A program made the translations under genes and the position numbers. A stretch of DNA of 64,000 nt. Source: Chryseobacterium sp. JJR-5R (GTDB lineage: Bacteria; Bacteroidota; Bacteroidia; Flavobacteriales; Weeksellaceae). The stretch covers positions 1,116,001-1,180,000 of the forward strand of contig NZ_CP139137.1 in the NCBI RefSeq assembly GCF_034047335.1, written 5' to 3'. Under the pieces are notes generated by a model. The model saw only the letters and a list, made by a program, of their open reading frames with translations. It did no database searches and had not been told where the DNA came from. Shown here one piece after another: positions 35,900 through 43,527 of the stretch (its first letter is position 1; every line of letters starts with the position of its first letter).

Positions 35900-36406
35900 T
35901 TATAATGTATTGGTAAGCCCGAGTTTTTTCAGGGCCGTTTCGTTCAGGTAGATTTCATCAAAATAAGTGAGTGACTCCACATCTTTGAATTTTTGGAACA
36001 TGCGCTCATTTTTGTTGAATGAAAGCTCGATGGATTCATTATACGCAGCGGTGATCCTGACTACAGAATAACCGTTGTAGGCAATTTTGAAACCTTCGAA
36101 AAGACATTTCTGCTCAGCTTCCTGATACAGCCTGTATTCATCCGAAGCAATGCCGCTTTCAGGATCATAGGGTTCTTTACGGTTATGCTCCAGCGATTTC
36201 CAGGAAGTGTAGTTCTTAGGTTCTTTCAGGATATTTCCTGTCTGTCCTACCGGTACAAAAAGTTCCAGGGTGAGGGGTTCTTTCAGAAAATTCGCATAAT
36301 TATTCATCAGTTTTAAGGTCTGCAGATCAGCATATCCTTCATGTGAATAATATTCAATAACGAAATCCGTCATCGGAATCAGTTTGTGAGAGGCATTGAT
36401 GGGCAT
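35900..36406 (-). CDS. Conserved-looking protein of unknown function
   Basis: 168 residues; an alternative start 11 codons in (MTDFVIEYYSHEG) is possible. Soluble, no signal peptide, mixed alpha/beta with many acidic residues: LKMNNYANFL-like helix, TLELFVPVGQTGNILKEPKN and VVRITAAYNESIELSFNK. I do not recognise a family. It converges on the photolyase gene with a 20-bp gap and is followed upstream by a 226-bp gap. Confidence 0.65.
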   Translation of the reverse strand: MPINASHKLIPMTDFVIEYYSHEGYADLQTLKLMNNYANFLKEPLTLELFVPVGQTGNILKEPKNYTSWKSLEHNRKEPYDPESGIASDEYRLYQEAEQKCLFEGFKIAYNGYSVVRITAAYNESIELSFNKNERMFQKFKDVESLTYFDEIYLNETALKKLGLTNTL

Positions 36407-36537
36407 ACGTACTTTCTTAAGGCAAATTATTAATAATCTTTTTTGAAAAAAACGAAGATAAGTAAATTGTTAAAAAGGATAAAATTATTTTGAAATTCCT
36501 GATCAGGGACTTTTTTTCCTGAGTCTTTAAAATAAAA

Positions 36538-36568
36538 AAAGATTGATATGCTGTTAATATCAATCTTT
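36538..36568 (-). terminator. Terminator of the KAS III gene
   Basis: A 12 bp perfect stem AAAGATTGATAT / ATATCAATCTTT (36538-36549, 36557-36568) with a 7-nt loop; on the minus strand a run of T follows. It lies 65 bp after the KAS III stop. Confidence 0.75.
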
Positions 36569-36632
36569 AATCTGTATATTATATATGGAAATACGTTGAA
36601 ATTAATTACATCAGTCTGCTTTCCGTTATGGT

Positions 36633-37700
36633 TTAAAACTTATAAACAAGCGCATTGATATTCATCCCAGCTCCAACCGATGCAAACAGGACCACGTCGC
36701 CCTTTTTGATGTTGTGAAGTTCCAGTTCATCATTAAGAATCATGGTAAGCAGGGTAGGTATGGTGGCTACACTGCTGTTTCCGAGCTTGCTGATGACCAT
36801 AGGCATAATGTTTTCAGGTGTCGGCACACTGTACAGCTGATAGAACCTGTCAACAATTGCTTCGTCCATTTTTTCATTGGCCTGATGGATGATGATCTTG
36901 TTAAGGTCATTAATGAAATATCCGCTGCTGTCCAGGCATTTCTTCATCGCATCCGGCACATGAACAAGTGCGAATTCATAGATTTTCCTCCCGTCCATTT
37001 TGATGTATTTGGTATCAGGGCAGCTTTCCTGGTTATAGGATTTTCCGAAAAACAGGAAATCTTTTTCATTAAGGGTATGTGAAGCTGATAAATGGGACCT
37101 GATCCCGGAATCATCATCAGAATTGGCTTCCAGCACTACCGCACCGGCGCCGTCAGCATAAATCATACTGTCTCTGTCATGAATGTCTACAACGCGGGAC
37201 AGGGTCTCCGCACCGATCACCAGGCATTTTTTGGCAATACCGGATCTGATGAATGCATTAGCCTGGATTACGCCTTCGAGCCATCCCGGGCACCCGAACA
37301 GGACGTCGTACGCCACACAGAAATTATTCCTGATTTTCAGGAGATGCTTTACCCTTGACGCAAGGCTCGGGACTGCATCAGACTGGATGGTACCGAAACG
37401 CACATCGCCGAAATTATGGGCAAAAATAATATAATCTAAAGTTTCAGGATCAACTCCCGAATCTTCTATGGCAGCCTGAGCAGCAATAAGGCCGAGGTCT
37501 GAAGTTACATGCGTACTGCTGGCATATCTCCTTTCCTCGATACCGGTGATTTTCTGTAATTTGCTTGTAATAGCAGCGTTGTCATCCTTTAACAAAACAC
37601 CCTGTTCATTCAGGAAAATATGATTGTCAAAAAATAACCTGGTGATGGTTTCTGATGGTATGTAATTTCCTACACCTGTGATTTTGCTTGTCATGTTCAA
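36633..37700 (-). CDS. 3-oxoacyl-ACP synthase III (KAS III) family
   Basis: 355 residues, 25 more than FabH. Thiolase fold with the active Cys in FGCPGWLEGVIQANAFI, His in IIHQANEKMDEAIV and Asn in KLGNSSVATIPTLL, so all three catalytic residues are present. Opening TGVGNYIPSETITRLFFDNH fits FabH-like initiating enzymes and beta-ketoacyl synthases of specialised pathways. No other fatty-acid gene is nearby, so a role in a specific lipid or secondary product is as likely as housekeeping. A (CAAT)n repeat lies about 180 bp upstream of its start. Confidence 0.85.
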   Translation of the reverse strand: MNMTSKITGVGNYIPSETITRLFFDNHIFLNEQGVLLKDDNAAITSKLQKITGIEERRYASSTHVTSDLGLIAAQAAIEDSGVDPETLDYIIFAHNFGDVRFGTIQSDAVPSLASRVKHLLKIRNNFCVAYDVLFGCPGWLEGVIQANAFIRSGIAKKCLVIGAETLSRVVDIHDRDSMIYADGAGAVVLEANSDDDSGIRSHLSASHTLNEKDFLFFGKSYNQESCPDTKYIKMDGRKIYEFALVHVPDAMKKCLDSSGYFINDLNKIIIHQANEKMDEAIVDRFYQLYSVPTPENIMPMVISKLGNSSVATIPTLLTMILNDELELHNIKKGDVVLFASVGAGMNINALVYKF

Positions 37701-38304
37701 ATAAGATTCTAATCTTTTTTTTCTTTAAAAATAAAACAGCTGAATAGGAGTTCAGCATAATATCAATAAACCTCCTCCATATTAAAAACAAAAATACGTT
37801 GCCTGATGATCTCAATTCAATTTAATTCAATCCGGCCGGACAGCCATTTATTTGTGATTATATCCTGATTATATTTTCATCAATCAATCAATCAATCAAT
37901 CAATACGCTTCCTGAAATCAGATAACAGGTCCGGACAGCATGAAATACCAGAACGTTTTTGTGTTTTTGCAATTTTCGATAAAGGTAACTTATTAAAAAT
38001 AAATAAACACGCAAAAAACCGATATCATAAAAATTTTAACATAATTAACGAGGACATGAATAGAATAATAACCTAAATGTAAAAATTTTAAAAGTTTATG
38101 ATCATTATCCGTTTTTTTTGGAAATGAATAATGCTTTTAGTATTGATTTCTTCAGGGGCTTTTTCGCCGAAGATTATTACAGAATTGATCTGTATGATTA
38201 TCACGTAAAACCCGCAGGCCCTACATCAACATACTGCTGCAGATTTATTTTTCCGGACAGAATTTTTATGATGTACGGAATTATCGGTCTGAAAAGATGT
38301 CGGC
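37701..38304. other. Gene-poor interval with a tetranucleotide repeat
   Basis: About 600 bases between the KAS III start and the HTH gene. I see no supported gene. It contains (CAAT)6 at 37881-37904 and AT-rich sequence that includes aaattttaaaagtttatgatc-like stretches. An 80-codon frame at 38118-38360 is discussed among the rejected items. Confidence 0.5.
37881..37904. repeat. (CAAT)6 tetranucleotide repeat
   Basis: Six perfect tandem CAAT units, with partial units at both sides. Lengths that vary by 4 bases would shift a reading frame, but no frame crosses it; it could alter promoter spacing. It is 181 bp upstream of the KAS III start codon at 37700. Confidence 0.9.
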
Positions 38305-38604
38305 CTACAGTTCTTCTTCCAAGATGGCTACAATCCGGTCGATTACATCGCTTTTTTTAGACTTGTTTTGGTATTCAGCTTTGGGTTCAGAAACAATATG
38401 CTGTTGTTCCTTGCTGAACAGCGCGTAAAGGTCAATATCCGGATGGGTTTCAAGGTACCATGACAAAAAATTCAGAGGCATCGCATTCTTTCCTGAAAAA
38501 TAAAGCTGGATAGACTGCGGCGTAACTCCATATGCATCTGCTATATGCTTCATGGTTTCTCCCTTTCCCTTACTGTACTCCCTAATTTTCTCGTAAATTT
38601 TCAT
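38305..38604 (-). CDS. Helix-turn-helix (XRE/Cro-like) regulator
   Basis: 99 residues. The N-terminal 50 residues contain a clear HTH: GETMKHIADAYGVTPQSIQL followed by YFSGKNAMPLNFLSWYLETH. The C-terminal half (KAEYQNKSKKSDVIDRIVAI) is charged and may dimerise. It is divergent from the 76-residue gene at 38775-39005. The intergenic region holds two palindromes, one over the -33 element of the divergent promoter, so it may repress itself and its neighbour. Confidence 0.8.
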   Translation of the reverse strand: MKIYEKIREYSKGKGETMKHIADAYGVTPQSIQLYFSGKNAMPLNFLSWYLETHPDIDLYALFSKEQQHIVSEPKAEYQNKSKKSDVIDRIVAILEEEL

Positions 38605-38643
38605 GCTGATTGAAGTTTTTATTTAATGTTAAAAAAGAGTAAA

Positions 38644-38658
38644 ACAATAATTAATTGT
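38644..38658. promoter_or_regulatory. Palindrome in the divergent promoter region
   Basis: ACAATAATTAATTGT (38644-38658) has ACAAT / ATTGT arms with a 5-base centre. It is a possible operator for the HTH protein at 38305-38604. Confidence 0.35.
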
Positions 38659-38666
38659 AAAAATTG

Positions 38667-38679
38667 CAACAAATTGTTG
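38667..38679. promoter_or_regulatory. Operator-like palindrome CAACAAATTGTTG
   Basis: A perfect 6-1-6 palindrome whose right arm contains the TTG (38677-38679) that would be the -33 element of the divergent promoter. Binding there would block polymerase. Confidence 0.5.
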
Positions 38680-38706
38680 TTTTAAAAATATATAATTGTA
38701 TATTTG
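38677..38706 (+). promoter_or_regulatory. Promoter of the 76-residue gene
   Basis: TTG (38677-38679), a 19-bp spacer, then TATATTTG (38699-38706). Transcription should start near 38712, which rules out a start codon at 38664. Confidence 0.65.
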
Positions 38707-38774
38707 CAGTATTATTGTCTTATGAAAGACAAGCACAAAATTACGAAAAAGGTTTAATAAATTATTTCATTTAT

Positions 38775-39005
38775 ATGGGCAAATTGTCTATCCCAAAGAA
38801 TCAGAAAATGAACGGTGAAAAATTTGATTTCATTGATCAGTGGTTACCGGCGCGTTACACAAGTTCAGTAAATATAATTCTCAAAGAAGATAAGAAAGAT
38901 CCTGTTTATATAAGACGGGTGAAAAAAACAAGAACTGATGACATGAAAGTTATAGATGCACTTTATAAAGTGGCACAACTTAATAAATTGCAGGTAGAAG
39001 ACTGA
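38775..39005 (+). CDS. Small basic protein divergent from an HTH regulator
   Basis: 76 residues from the ATG at 38775 (MGKLSIPKNQKMNGEKFDFI). The upstream frame begins at 38664, before the promoter, and is unlikely. Residues 40-55 include KKDPVYIRRVKKTRTDDMKV. No family recognised. Its promoter overlaps an operator-like palindrome, so it is probably the target of the HTH protein. Such pairs are often small regulatory or toxin/antitoxin-like units, but nothing here identifies one. Confidence 0.5.
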   Translation: MGKLSIPKNQKMNGEKFDFIDQWLPARYTSSVNIILKEDKKDPVYIRRVKKTRTDDMKVIDALYKVAQLNKLQVED

Positions 39006-39125
39006 ATTCTGTATACATACAAAAAATTTCATCGACAAAGAATAACTGAACGGTCAACCTGCTGACAGGGCAGCGGCTATGGGGTAAAAGTACAGCTCAG
39101 TATTTGAGTGTGGTTATTAGTTTTT

Positions 39126-39157
39126 AACCGGCCGGCATGTGGCTGGCCGGTTTTTAT
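39126..39157 (+). terminator. Terminator before the zinc-ribbon-like gene
   Basis: Stem AACCGGCC (39126-39133) / GGCCGGTT (39145-39152) and a T5 tail; it should end the 38775-39005 transcript. Confidence 0.75.
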
Positions 39158-39175
39158 ATAACACAAATATGAATT

Positions 39176-39439
39176 ATGGAAAAAACTGACATTACCATCA
39201 CGGAATGCTTCAAATGCGGAGCCCGTTATGAAAACTATTTCAACGCATCACCCTGCTGCCGAGCCATCATTTTAAAAGTAGATGAACAAGGGAACCGTAC
39301 CACCACTACTTTTCTAAGCACCCTTTCCCTGCCCTTATCTGATTACGTAAGAATAGAAAAACCGGAAAAGGAGGAAGCGGCAATATCTGAGGTTTTATAT
39401 CGGGGCAGAAGTGATTTTTCAGATTTAATACAATTTTAG
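39176..39439 (+). CDS. Small protein with CxxC...CC motif, function unknown
   Basis: 87 residues. ECFKCGARYENYFNASPCCR (residues 10-29) has two Cys pairs that could form a small zinc site, but a true zinc ribbon would need a second CxxC of the usual spacing. The remainder is Thr-rich then acidic. No signal peptide. It lies 20 bp after the terminator. I do not recognise it. Confidence 0.55.
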   Translation: MEKTDITITECFKCGARYENYFNASPCCRAIILKVDEQGNRTTTTFLSTLSLPLSDYVRIEKPEKEEAAISEVLYRGRSDFSDLIQF

Positions 39440-40075
39440 TTAACAGTTATGCAGGCATGCCGGGCATGGATCCAGCAGGACCTGAAACTGCCTTCATTTT
39501 TAAAATGCGTTTTCTTTCAATTTCAGCTGCTTTTAACAGTACAAAACCCATTTGATGGTCTTTCATCTGATCAATGGCTAATGACTGTTTCTGTCATTTC
39601 CGCAAAGGTAAGGTGTTCCGCAGGTCCGGTTGTTTTTCTGTCGATTGACAGGGAAGGGCACCGATACTAAAGATAGTGTTTTGACCTGTAAATGGCCTAT
39701 GCATCTTTTTATCTGGTCTTTTTGCCGGGCTAAAAAACCCGTCACCACCGCGCATCATCACATCAAAACCAGGTTCTGCAGACATCTCAGCGATTTCAGC
39801 CCGGCATTTGTTCAGGCATAATTGATGCAGCAGCCTGCCGGCGCAGCATGGGTAACGGCTGCCGTAGTTACGTACCTGCTTTCTTCCCTTCCTTTTTAAA
39901 TTTATGCAAGGCCGGAAGAGGGGTTTTCCCATCGGGACCTATAGCAAGCGAACCATTATTATGCTGAAACCGTCCCCGGAAGTGAGCAGAGCAGAAGCAT
40001 TGGGGATTTACGTCTGTCTATAAATGAAATTTTTTCCGGTTTATACCTTATTTTCCTGAGGCAGTCACCTGAAAG
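39440..40075. other. 636-base interval without a supported gene
   Basis: No full gene found. A minus-strand frame open from 39593 to the stop at 39447 (48 codons, Met at 39566) reads LAIDQMKDHQMGFVLLKAAE and ends in SMPGMPA. It looks protein-like but is too short and has no start context, so it may be a remnant. The longer frames of the plus and minus strands overlap each other and are Cys- and Arg-rich, typical of chance frames. Confidence 0.4.
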
Positions 40076-40987
40076 TTAAAAAACTTCCTGTACCAGTTGA
40101 TGGTTGGCCATTGCTCCGGCAACGTTTCCTGCAGAGACTGCATTGGCTACCGAACGCATCGATGAAGCGTTGTCTCCGCATGCAAAAACACCGTAAATGT
40201 TTGTTTTCTGAAAATTGTCTGCCCTGAGATGCCCGGTTTCCGTCAGCTCACAGCCCAGCTGCCCTGCAATATCCGAATGCTGCCGGAAGGGCAGGGAAGT
40301 ATATAAAGCATCAACCGGGAAAGATTTTCCGTCTGAAAGATTAATCCCAGACAGCTTTCCGGCATGGTGGATGATTTCCGAAACAAGATCTTCAATAACC
40401 GGAATATTGTTTTTGCTGAGTTTATTCAGTTGTTCTTCAGAAAATTCACTTTCTCCGTTGGTAAATACCATCAGGTCATCCGTCAGGTTTTTAACCAGCC
40501 CCGCAATATGGAGTGCTTTGTCACCACGGGCCATAATCCCGGTTTTCTGATCCCGGAATTCATAACCATGGCAATATGGGCAGTGGATTGCTGAAATGCC
40601 CCAGCATTCTTTCAGGCCCCGGATATCCGGAAAAATATCTCTGATGCCGGTTGCCAGGATGATTTTCTTTGCTGAAAATTCTTCGGATCCGGTCCTGATG
40701 TCAAATCCTGAATTAGTTTTTTTGGCTTCAATTGCTTTCTGCCTGATAAATTCAACAGTTTTATATTTTAAAACCTGTTCCAAAGCAATCCCTGAGATTT
40801 CCGCCGGTTTTTTACCGTCCTGGGTAATGAAGTTATGGGAATGGGGCGTCTGCGCATTGCATGGGTTCCCGCTGTCCAGGATCAGAACTTTTCTGAGCGA
40901 CCTTCCGAGTGCCATAGCTGCTGATAATCCTGCATAGCTTCCGCCGATGATGATGACATCATAAGGATTGGAAAATGATTTTTTCAT
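40076..40987 (-). CDS. NAD(P)/FAD-dependent oxidoreductase, thioredoxin-reductase-like
   Basis: 303 residues. FAD motif DVIIIGGSYAGLSAAMALGR at residues 10-29, redox-active HCPYCHGYE with Cys136 and Cys139, and FACGDNASSMRSVANAVSAG near the end. The fold is that of low-molecular-weight thioredoxin reductase, but CPYC with a following HGYE is typical of the TrxR-like group (GliT/HlmI-like or mercury/disulfide-handling) where the partner is not thioredoxin. Its position 28 bp after the broken COG0523 gene suggests it belonged to the merC unit. Confidence 0.85.
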   Translation of the reverse strand: MKKSFSNPYDVIIIGGSYAGLSAAMALGRSLRKVLILDSGNPCNAQTPHSHNFITQDGKKPAEISGIALEQVLKYKTVEFIRQKAIEAKKTNSGFDIRTGSEEFSAKKIILATGIRDIFPDIRGLKECWGISAIHCPYCHGYEFRDQKTGIMARGDKALHIAGLVKNLTDDLMVFTNGESEFSEEQLNKLSKNNIPVIEDLVSEIIHHAGKLSGINLSDGKSFPVDALYTSLPFRQHSDIAGQLGCELTETGHLRADNFQKTNIYGVFACGDNASSMRSVANAVSAGNVAGAMANHQLVQEVF

Positions 40988-41015
40988 TGATTAAATATTT
41001 TTAGGGAATGGGTCT

Positions 41016-41249
41016 TCAAATGAGGTTGTCTCTTAATGTACAGAAGATGCAGCCATTGCTCATTTCCACCAGTTTTTTTTCGGTCCGGAAAGCGGATTTT
41101 CACTCTGCATCAATATTAACCCCGCTCGTGTCATTTGCAATGACGGCAACTTTAAGATTGTCTTTGTTATGAATGCCATGATTGAGAAGCGTGTTTTTAC
41201 CTGCGCCCGGGAAGCCGCTGAGAACGGTAACAGGAATTCTTTTTTGCAT
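41016..41249 (-). pseudogene. Truncated COG0523 (CobW-like) metallochaperone GTPase
   Basis: Starting at the ATG at 41249, the frame reads MQKRIPVTVLSGFPGAGKNT and KVAVIANDTSGVNIDAE, then has a TGA at 41100-41102, continues KLVEMSNGCIFCTLRDN and stops at 41016. These are the opening 80 residues of a COG0523 GTPase. The Walker A Thr is changed (GKN instead of GKT), the metal-binding CxCC motif reads CIFC, and the remaining 250 or so residues are absent. Intact relatives hand zinc or other metals to target proteins and are usually under Zur control. Residual similarity suggests recent decay. Confidence 0.85.
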
Positions 41250-41274
41250 AAGTTCAGAATAAAACAGAAATCAG

Positions 41275-41613
41275 TCAGTGTTTGTGATTTCTAAAGTTGA
41301 TGATGTGGGCTGTGATCAGGCCTGCAGCTCCGAAATAAATGAGCCCGGAATGAAGGTGGAATATAAAATCCAGTCCTACAGAAAGGGCAATCAGTGAAAC
41401 AGAGACCCAGAAAAGTATTTTGAGCCCGGCGGAACGGATGGTTTTCGTAATCCTGAAAACAACAATTAAGCCGATTAACAGAAACAAGAGGTCTATTAAC
41501 GGATGGTGCGAAATTCCTATTGGAATGATCATCAGTATCGGAAATAAAATACAGTGGATCAGGCACAGGGTTGCTGCTGAAATACCGATAAGGTCTAGAA
41601 TTTTTAAGCTCAT
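41275..41613 (-). CDS. MerC-domain membrane protein
   Basis: 112 residues with four hydrophobic segments (LIGISAATLCLIHCILFPIL, LIDLLFLLIGLIVVF, ILFWVSVSLIALSVG, LIYFGAAGLITAHII), the MerC layout, with Cys17 and Cys21 (CLIHC) in the first segment. MerC proteins import mercuric ion in mercury operons, but in Bacteroidetes similar proteins are often next to a Fur-family regulator and a COG0523 protein and may handle zinc. Here the regulator and the GTPase are decayed while this gene is intact. Two operator-like palindromes cover its promoter. Confidence 0.8.
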   Translation of the reverse strand: MSLKILDLIGISAATLCLIHCILFPILMIIPIGISHHPLIDLLFLLIGLIVVFRITKTIRSAGLKILFWVSVSLIALSVGLDFIFHLHSGLIYFGAAGLITAHIINFRNHKH

Positions 41614-41619
41614 TTCTTA

Positions 41620-41636
41620 TTGTAACTTTGTTGCAA
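41620..41636. promoter_or_regulatory. Fur/Zur-type operator 1
   Basis: TTGTAACTTTGTTGCAA, arms TTGyAAC / GTTrCAA with a 3-base centre (7-3-7). It overlaps the -7 element of merC. The same arms recur in operator 2, 22 bp further right. Confidence 0.65.
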
Positions 41637-41641
41637 AATTA
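41634..41641 (-). promoter_or_regulatory. -7 promoter box (TAATTTTG) of merC
   Basis: On the minus strand, TTG about 20 bp upstream (within operator 2) and TAATTTTG here. Both elements are covered by the two palindromes, so a bound repressor would block transcription. Confidence 0.6.
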
Positions 41642-41658
41642 GACAAAATTAACTTTAA

Positions 41659-41675
41659 ATGCAACTTAGTTGCAA
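41659..41675. promoter_or_regulatory. Fur/Zur-type operator 2
   Basis: ATGCAACTTAGTTGCAA, nearly perfect inverted repeat (TGCAAC / GTTGCA with a 3-base centre). It overlaps the -33 element of merC and lies upstream of the broken regulator gene. Confidence 0.7.
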
Positions 41676-41689
41676 TAAAAATAATGAAA

Positions 41690-42062
41690 TAAATAAGAGA
41701 GATTAAGCCTAAAGCAGGAAATATGCCCGGATCATCAGCTTCAAGATAGCATTTTCACATGCCGAAATTATAATCTGATCGGCATTACAGGCAACAGCAT
41801 GATGATATACCGTATATTGGATTGTCTTACCCGGGCAGGGCCGGTTCATAAAGTCATCAATACGGCGGAGCGGTAAAATATACGGCATGCCCTTATTTTG
41901 AAGGGAGATATCATCATGACCATATCTGCTTCAGCTGCGAAACCGTAGAAAGTAATCTGTACTGAAAATGCTGTTCCGTGATCCGGATTCCTGAAAAGTT
42001 ACGGTACATGCCTGTAATTTCGTATTGAGCGGCATTTACCCGGAATACTGGTGCGGCATCAG
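41690..42062 (+). pseudogene. Decayed Fur-family (Zur-like) regulator
   Basis: Pieces of a Fur-type protein lie in different frames: SFKIAFSHAEII near 41738, the frame from 41802 to the stop at 41874 (IYRILDCLTRAGPVHKVI), then a shifted frame from 41870 (CPYFEGRYHHDHICFSC, followed by ETVES, stop at 41963), and finally a trace like GILVRH near 42050. The YR-LD-L-AG-VHKV helix and the HHDHICFSC metal-binding signature identify the family. At least two frameshifts and several stops prevent a working protein. The gene would have been divergent from merC, as in intact copies. Confidence 0.85.
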
Positions 42063-42240
42063 ATATATCCGCATGGGCCGGCTGATATCATAGCTTTTAA
42101 TCCGTAAGCTCCATAAAATGACGGCAGCAAAAATGTATGGGATTTTGTTATCTGTATTTATCCTTTTCAAGATTTTAATCTGAGGACTCTTTTCCTGCAG
42201 TATTGAATCATATTCCCGATCCTTCAGGCTTATTAATAAT

Positions 42241-43239
42241 TTAATGAGGATGTGCATTAATCCAATCCACTGCAAACTGATGAACTTCGTCAATGCGGTC
42301 AGTTTTAGGACTGTTCTCATCAGCCTGATCCTGAAAATAATGATTGCTGTCCGGATATACTTTATACGTAAGGTTATTTTTCCGTCTCCTTATGAATTCA
42401 AGTTTTGCATAATCCATTCCAACTATAGGCTGGTTATGATCTTTTCCCGCCGCAATATAAAGTATGGGGATATTTAATTCAAGCATATTTTCAAGGGGAG
42501 ATTTTTTATTGAAGCTGCTCCATTTCAGATACGTCTCTCCATACCATTTCTTCTTTACCGACATCGGATCCGCAAATATCTTATCAAACTCTGAATAAAG
42601 TGAATCAATAACTTTCTGTCCTTCGGCGGCAGACAATTTCTTCCTTTCGATATCCAGTCTTACATTGGTTATAAAATCATACAACTGCGGCATCGCATTC
42701 CCGACAATTGAGACCACATGGGTAACTTTTTTATTGAGAACTGCTACACGCGGTGCTACCTGGGAGCCCTCAGAATATCCCATGACGACAATTTTACTTT
42801 TGTCGACAGGAATCTTTCTGCTTATAAAATTAATTGCTTTTGCCGCTGCGCCGGCTCTCCAGTCCAGGCTGTATAAATTTGTATATGTTTCATTTTCGGG
42901 ATAAAAACGTCTTCCCGACGGTGAGGTCTGCAGGGAATCCCTGAACGGTATGCCAGGCTTGCTGATGAGCAGGATGTGGAAATCCTTTGCATATTTCCTG
43001 ATATCCAACGGGATCGAAGTTGAATAATTTCCGGACTTTTTCTTATAATATAGGGGAAAGTTCCCTGAGCCATCCAGATAGACCAGCAGTGGCTTTTTAG
43101 CGGTACTGTCAGAACTGGCAAGATGGACCTGGAAGGTTTTAAGTTTATTATCGTGTATGGTGTAATGGCTAAAATGTTCTGTTTGAGCAAGGGCTATGCT
43201 GCCCAAAAAGAGGAATACAATACAGGAGATATATTTCAT
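42241..43239 (-). CDS. Exported alpha/beta hydrolase
   Basis: 332 residues from the Met at 43239; an in-frame ATG at 43347 would add 36 residues before a clean signal peptide (MKYISCIVFLFLGSIALAQ). Hydrolase features: VYLDGSGNFPLYY, nucleophile GYSEGSQVAP, acid in AAGKDHNQPI and His in YPDSNHYFQD. Periplasmic or secreted esterase or peptidase, substrate unknown. It ends at 42241 beside the decayed regulator stretch, whose C-terminal remnant overlaps nothing coding. Confidence 0.8.
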   Translation of the reverse strand: MKYISCIVFLFLGSIALAQTEHFSHYTIHDNKLKTFQVHLASSDSTAKKPLLVYLDGSGNFPLYYKKKSGNYSTSIPLDIRKYAKDFHILLISKPGIPFRDSLQTSPSGRRFYPENETYTNLYSLDWRAGAAAKAINFISRKIPVDKSKIVVMGYSEGSQVAPRVAVLNKKVTHVVSIVGNAMPQLYDFITNVRLDIERKKLSAAEGQKVIDSLYSEFDKIFADPMSVKKKWYGETYLKWSSFNKKSPLENMLELNIPILYIAAGKDHNQPIVGMDYAKLEFIRRRKNNLTYKVYPDSNHYFQDQADENSPKTDRIDEVHQFAVDWINAHPH

Positions 43240-43527
43240 TGCGTTTTTAAGATCATTCAGGTTACTGTATGTTGGATTGTTCTGTAAAAATGATGCGTAA
43301 AATTGCAAAAAAAATGTAAGGGTACAAAAAATATTTTTAGAGGCCATAAAAAATTACTTTTGAACATCATCTTTTAAAAAGAAGACCTTCTCATATGTGT
43401 CAGATAACATCAGCCTCTTGGACATTAGAGAAACTTTTTACGCAGTACGAGGCTTTGTGTACTGTTATTTTGAACAGTTTAAATTAAATAAGCAACACAG
43501 CCGATCACAGTCCTATGTCATGAAATT
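43240..43527. other. Short AT-rich gap between the hydrolase and the large cluster
   Basis: Nothing gene-like is visible on either strand. It separates the last cluster gene (ending at 43528) from the hydrolase (starting at 43239), both on the minus strand. No strong hairpin is seen, so where the cluster transcript ends is unclear. Confidence 0.4.

Noticed and set aside
38118..38360. 80-residue plus-strand frame next to the HTH gene
   Set aside because: It starts with TTG or an ATG two codons on, overlaps the 3' end of the HTH gene in the opposite direction by 56 bp, and its C-terminus (RCRPTVLLPRWLQSGRL) looks like a read-through of antisense sequence. No promoter or family support.
39594..39932. 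112-residue minus-strand frame
   Set aside because: Rich in Cys, Arg and Pro, no start context, and overlapped by other frames. It looks like chance coding.
42036..42320. 94-residue minus-strand frame beside the decayed regulator
   Set aside because: It overlaps the end of the hydrolase gene and the tail of the Fur-type pseudogene, and has no recognisable pattern.
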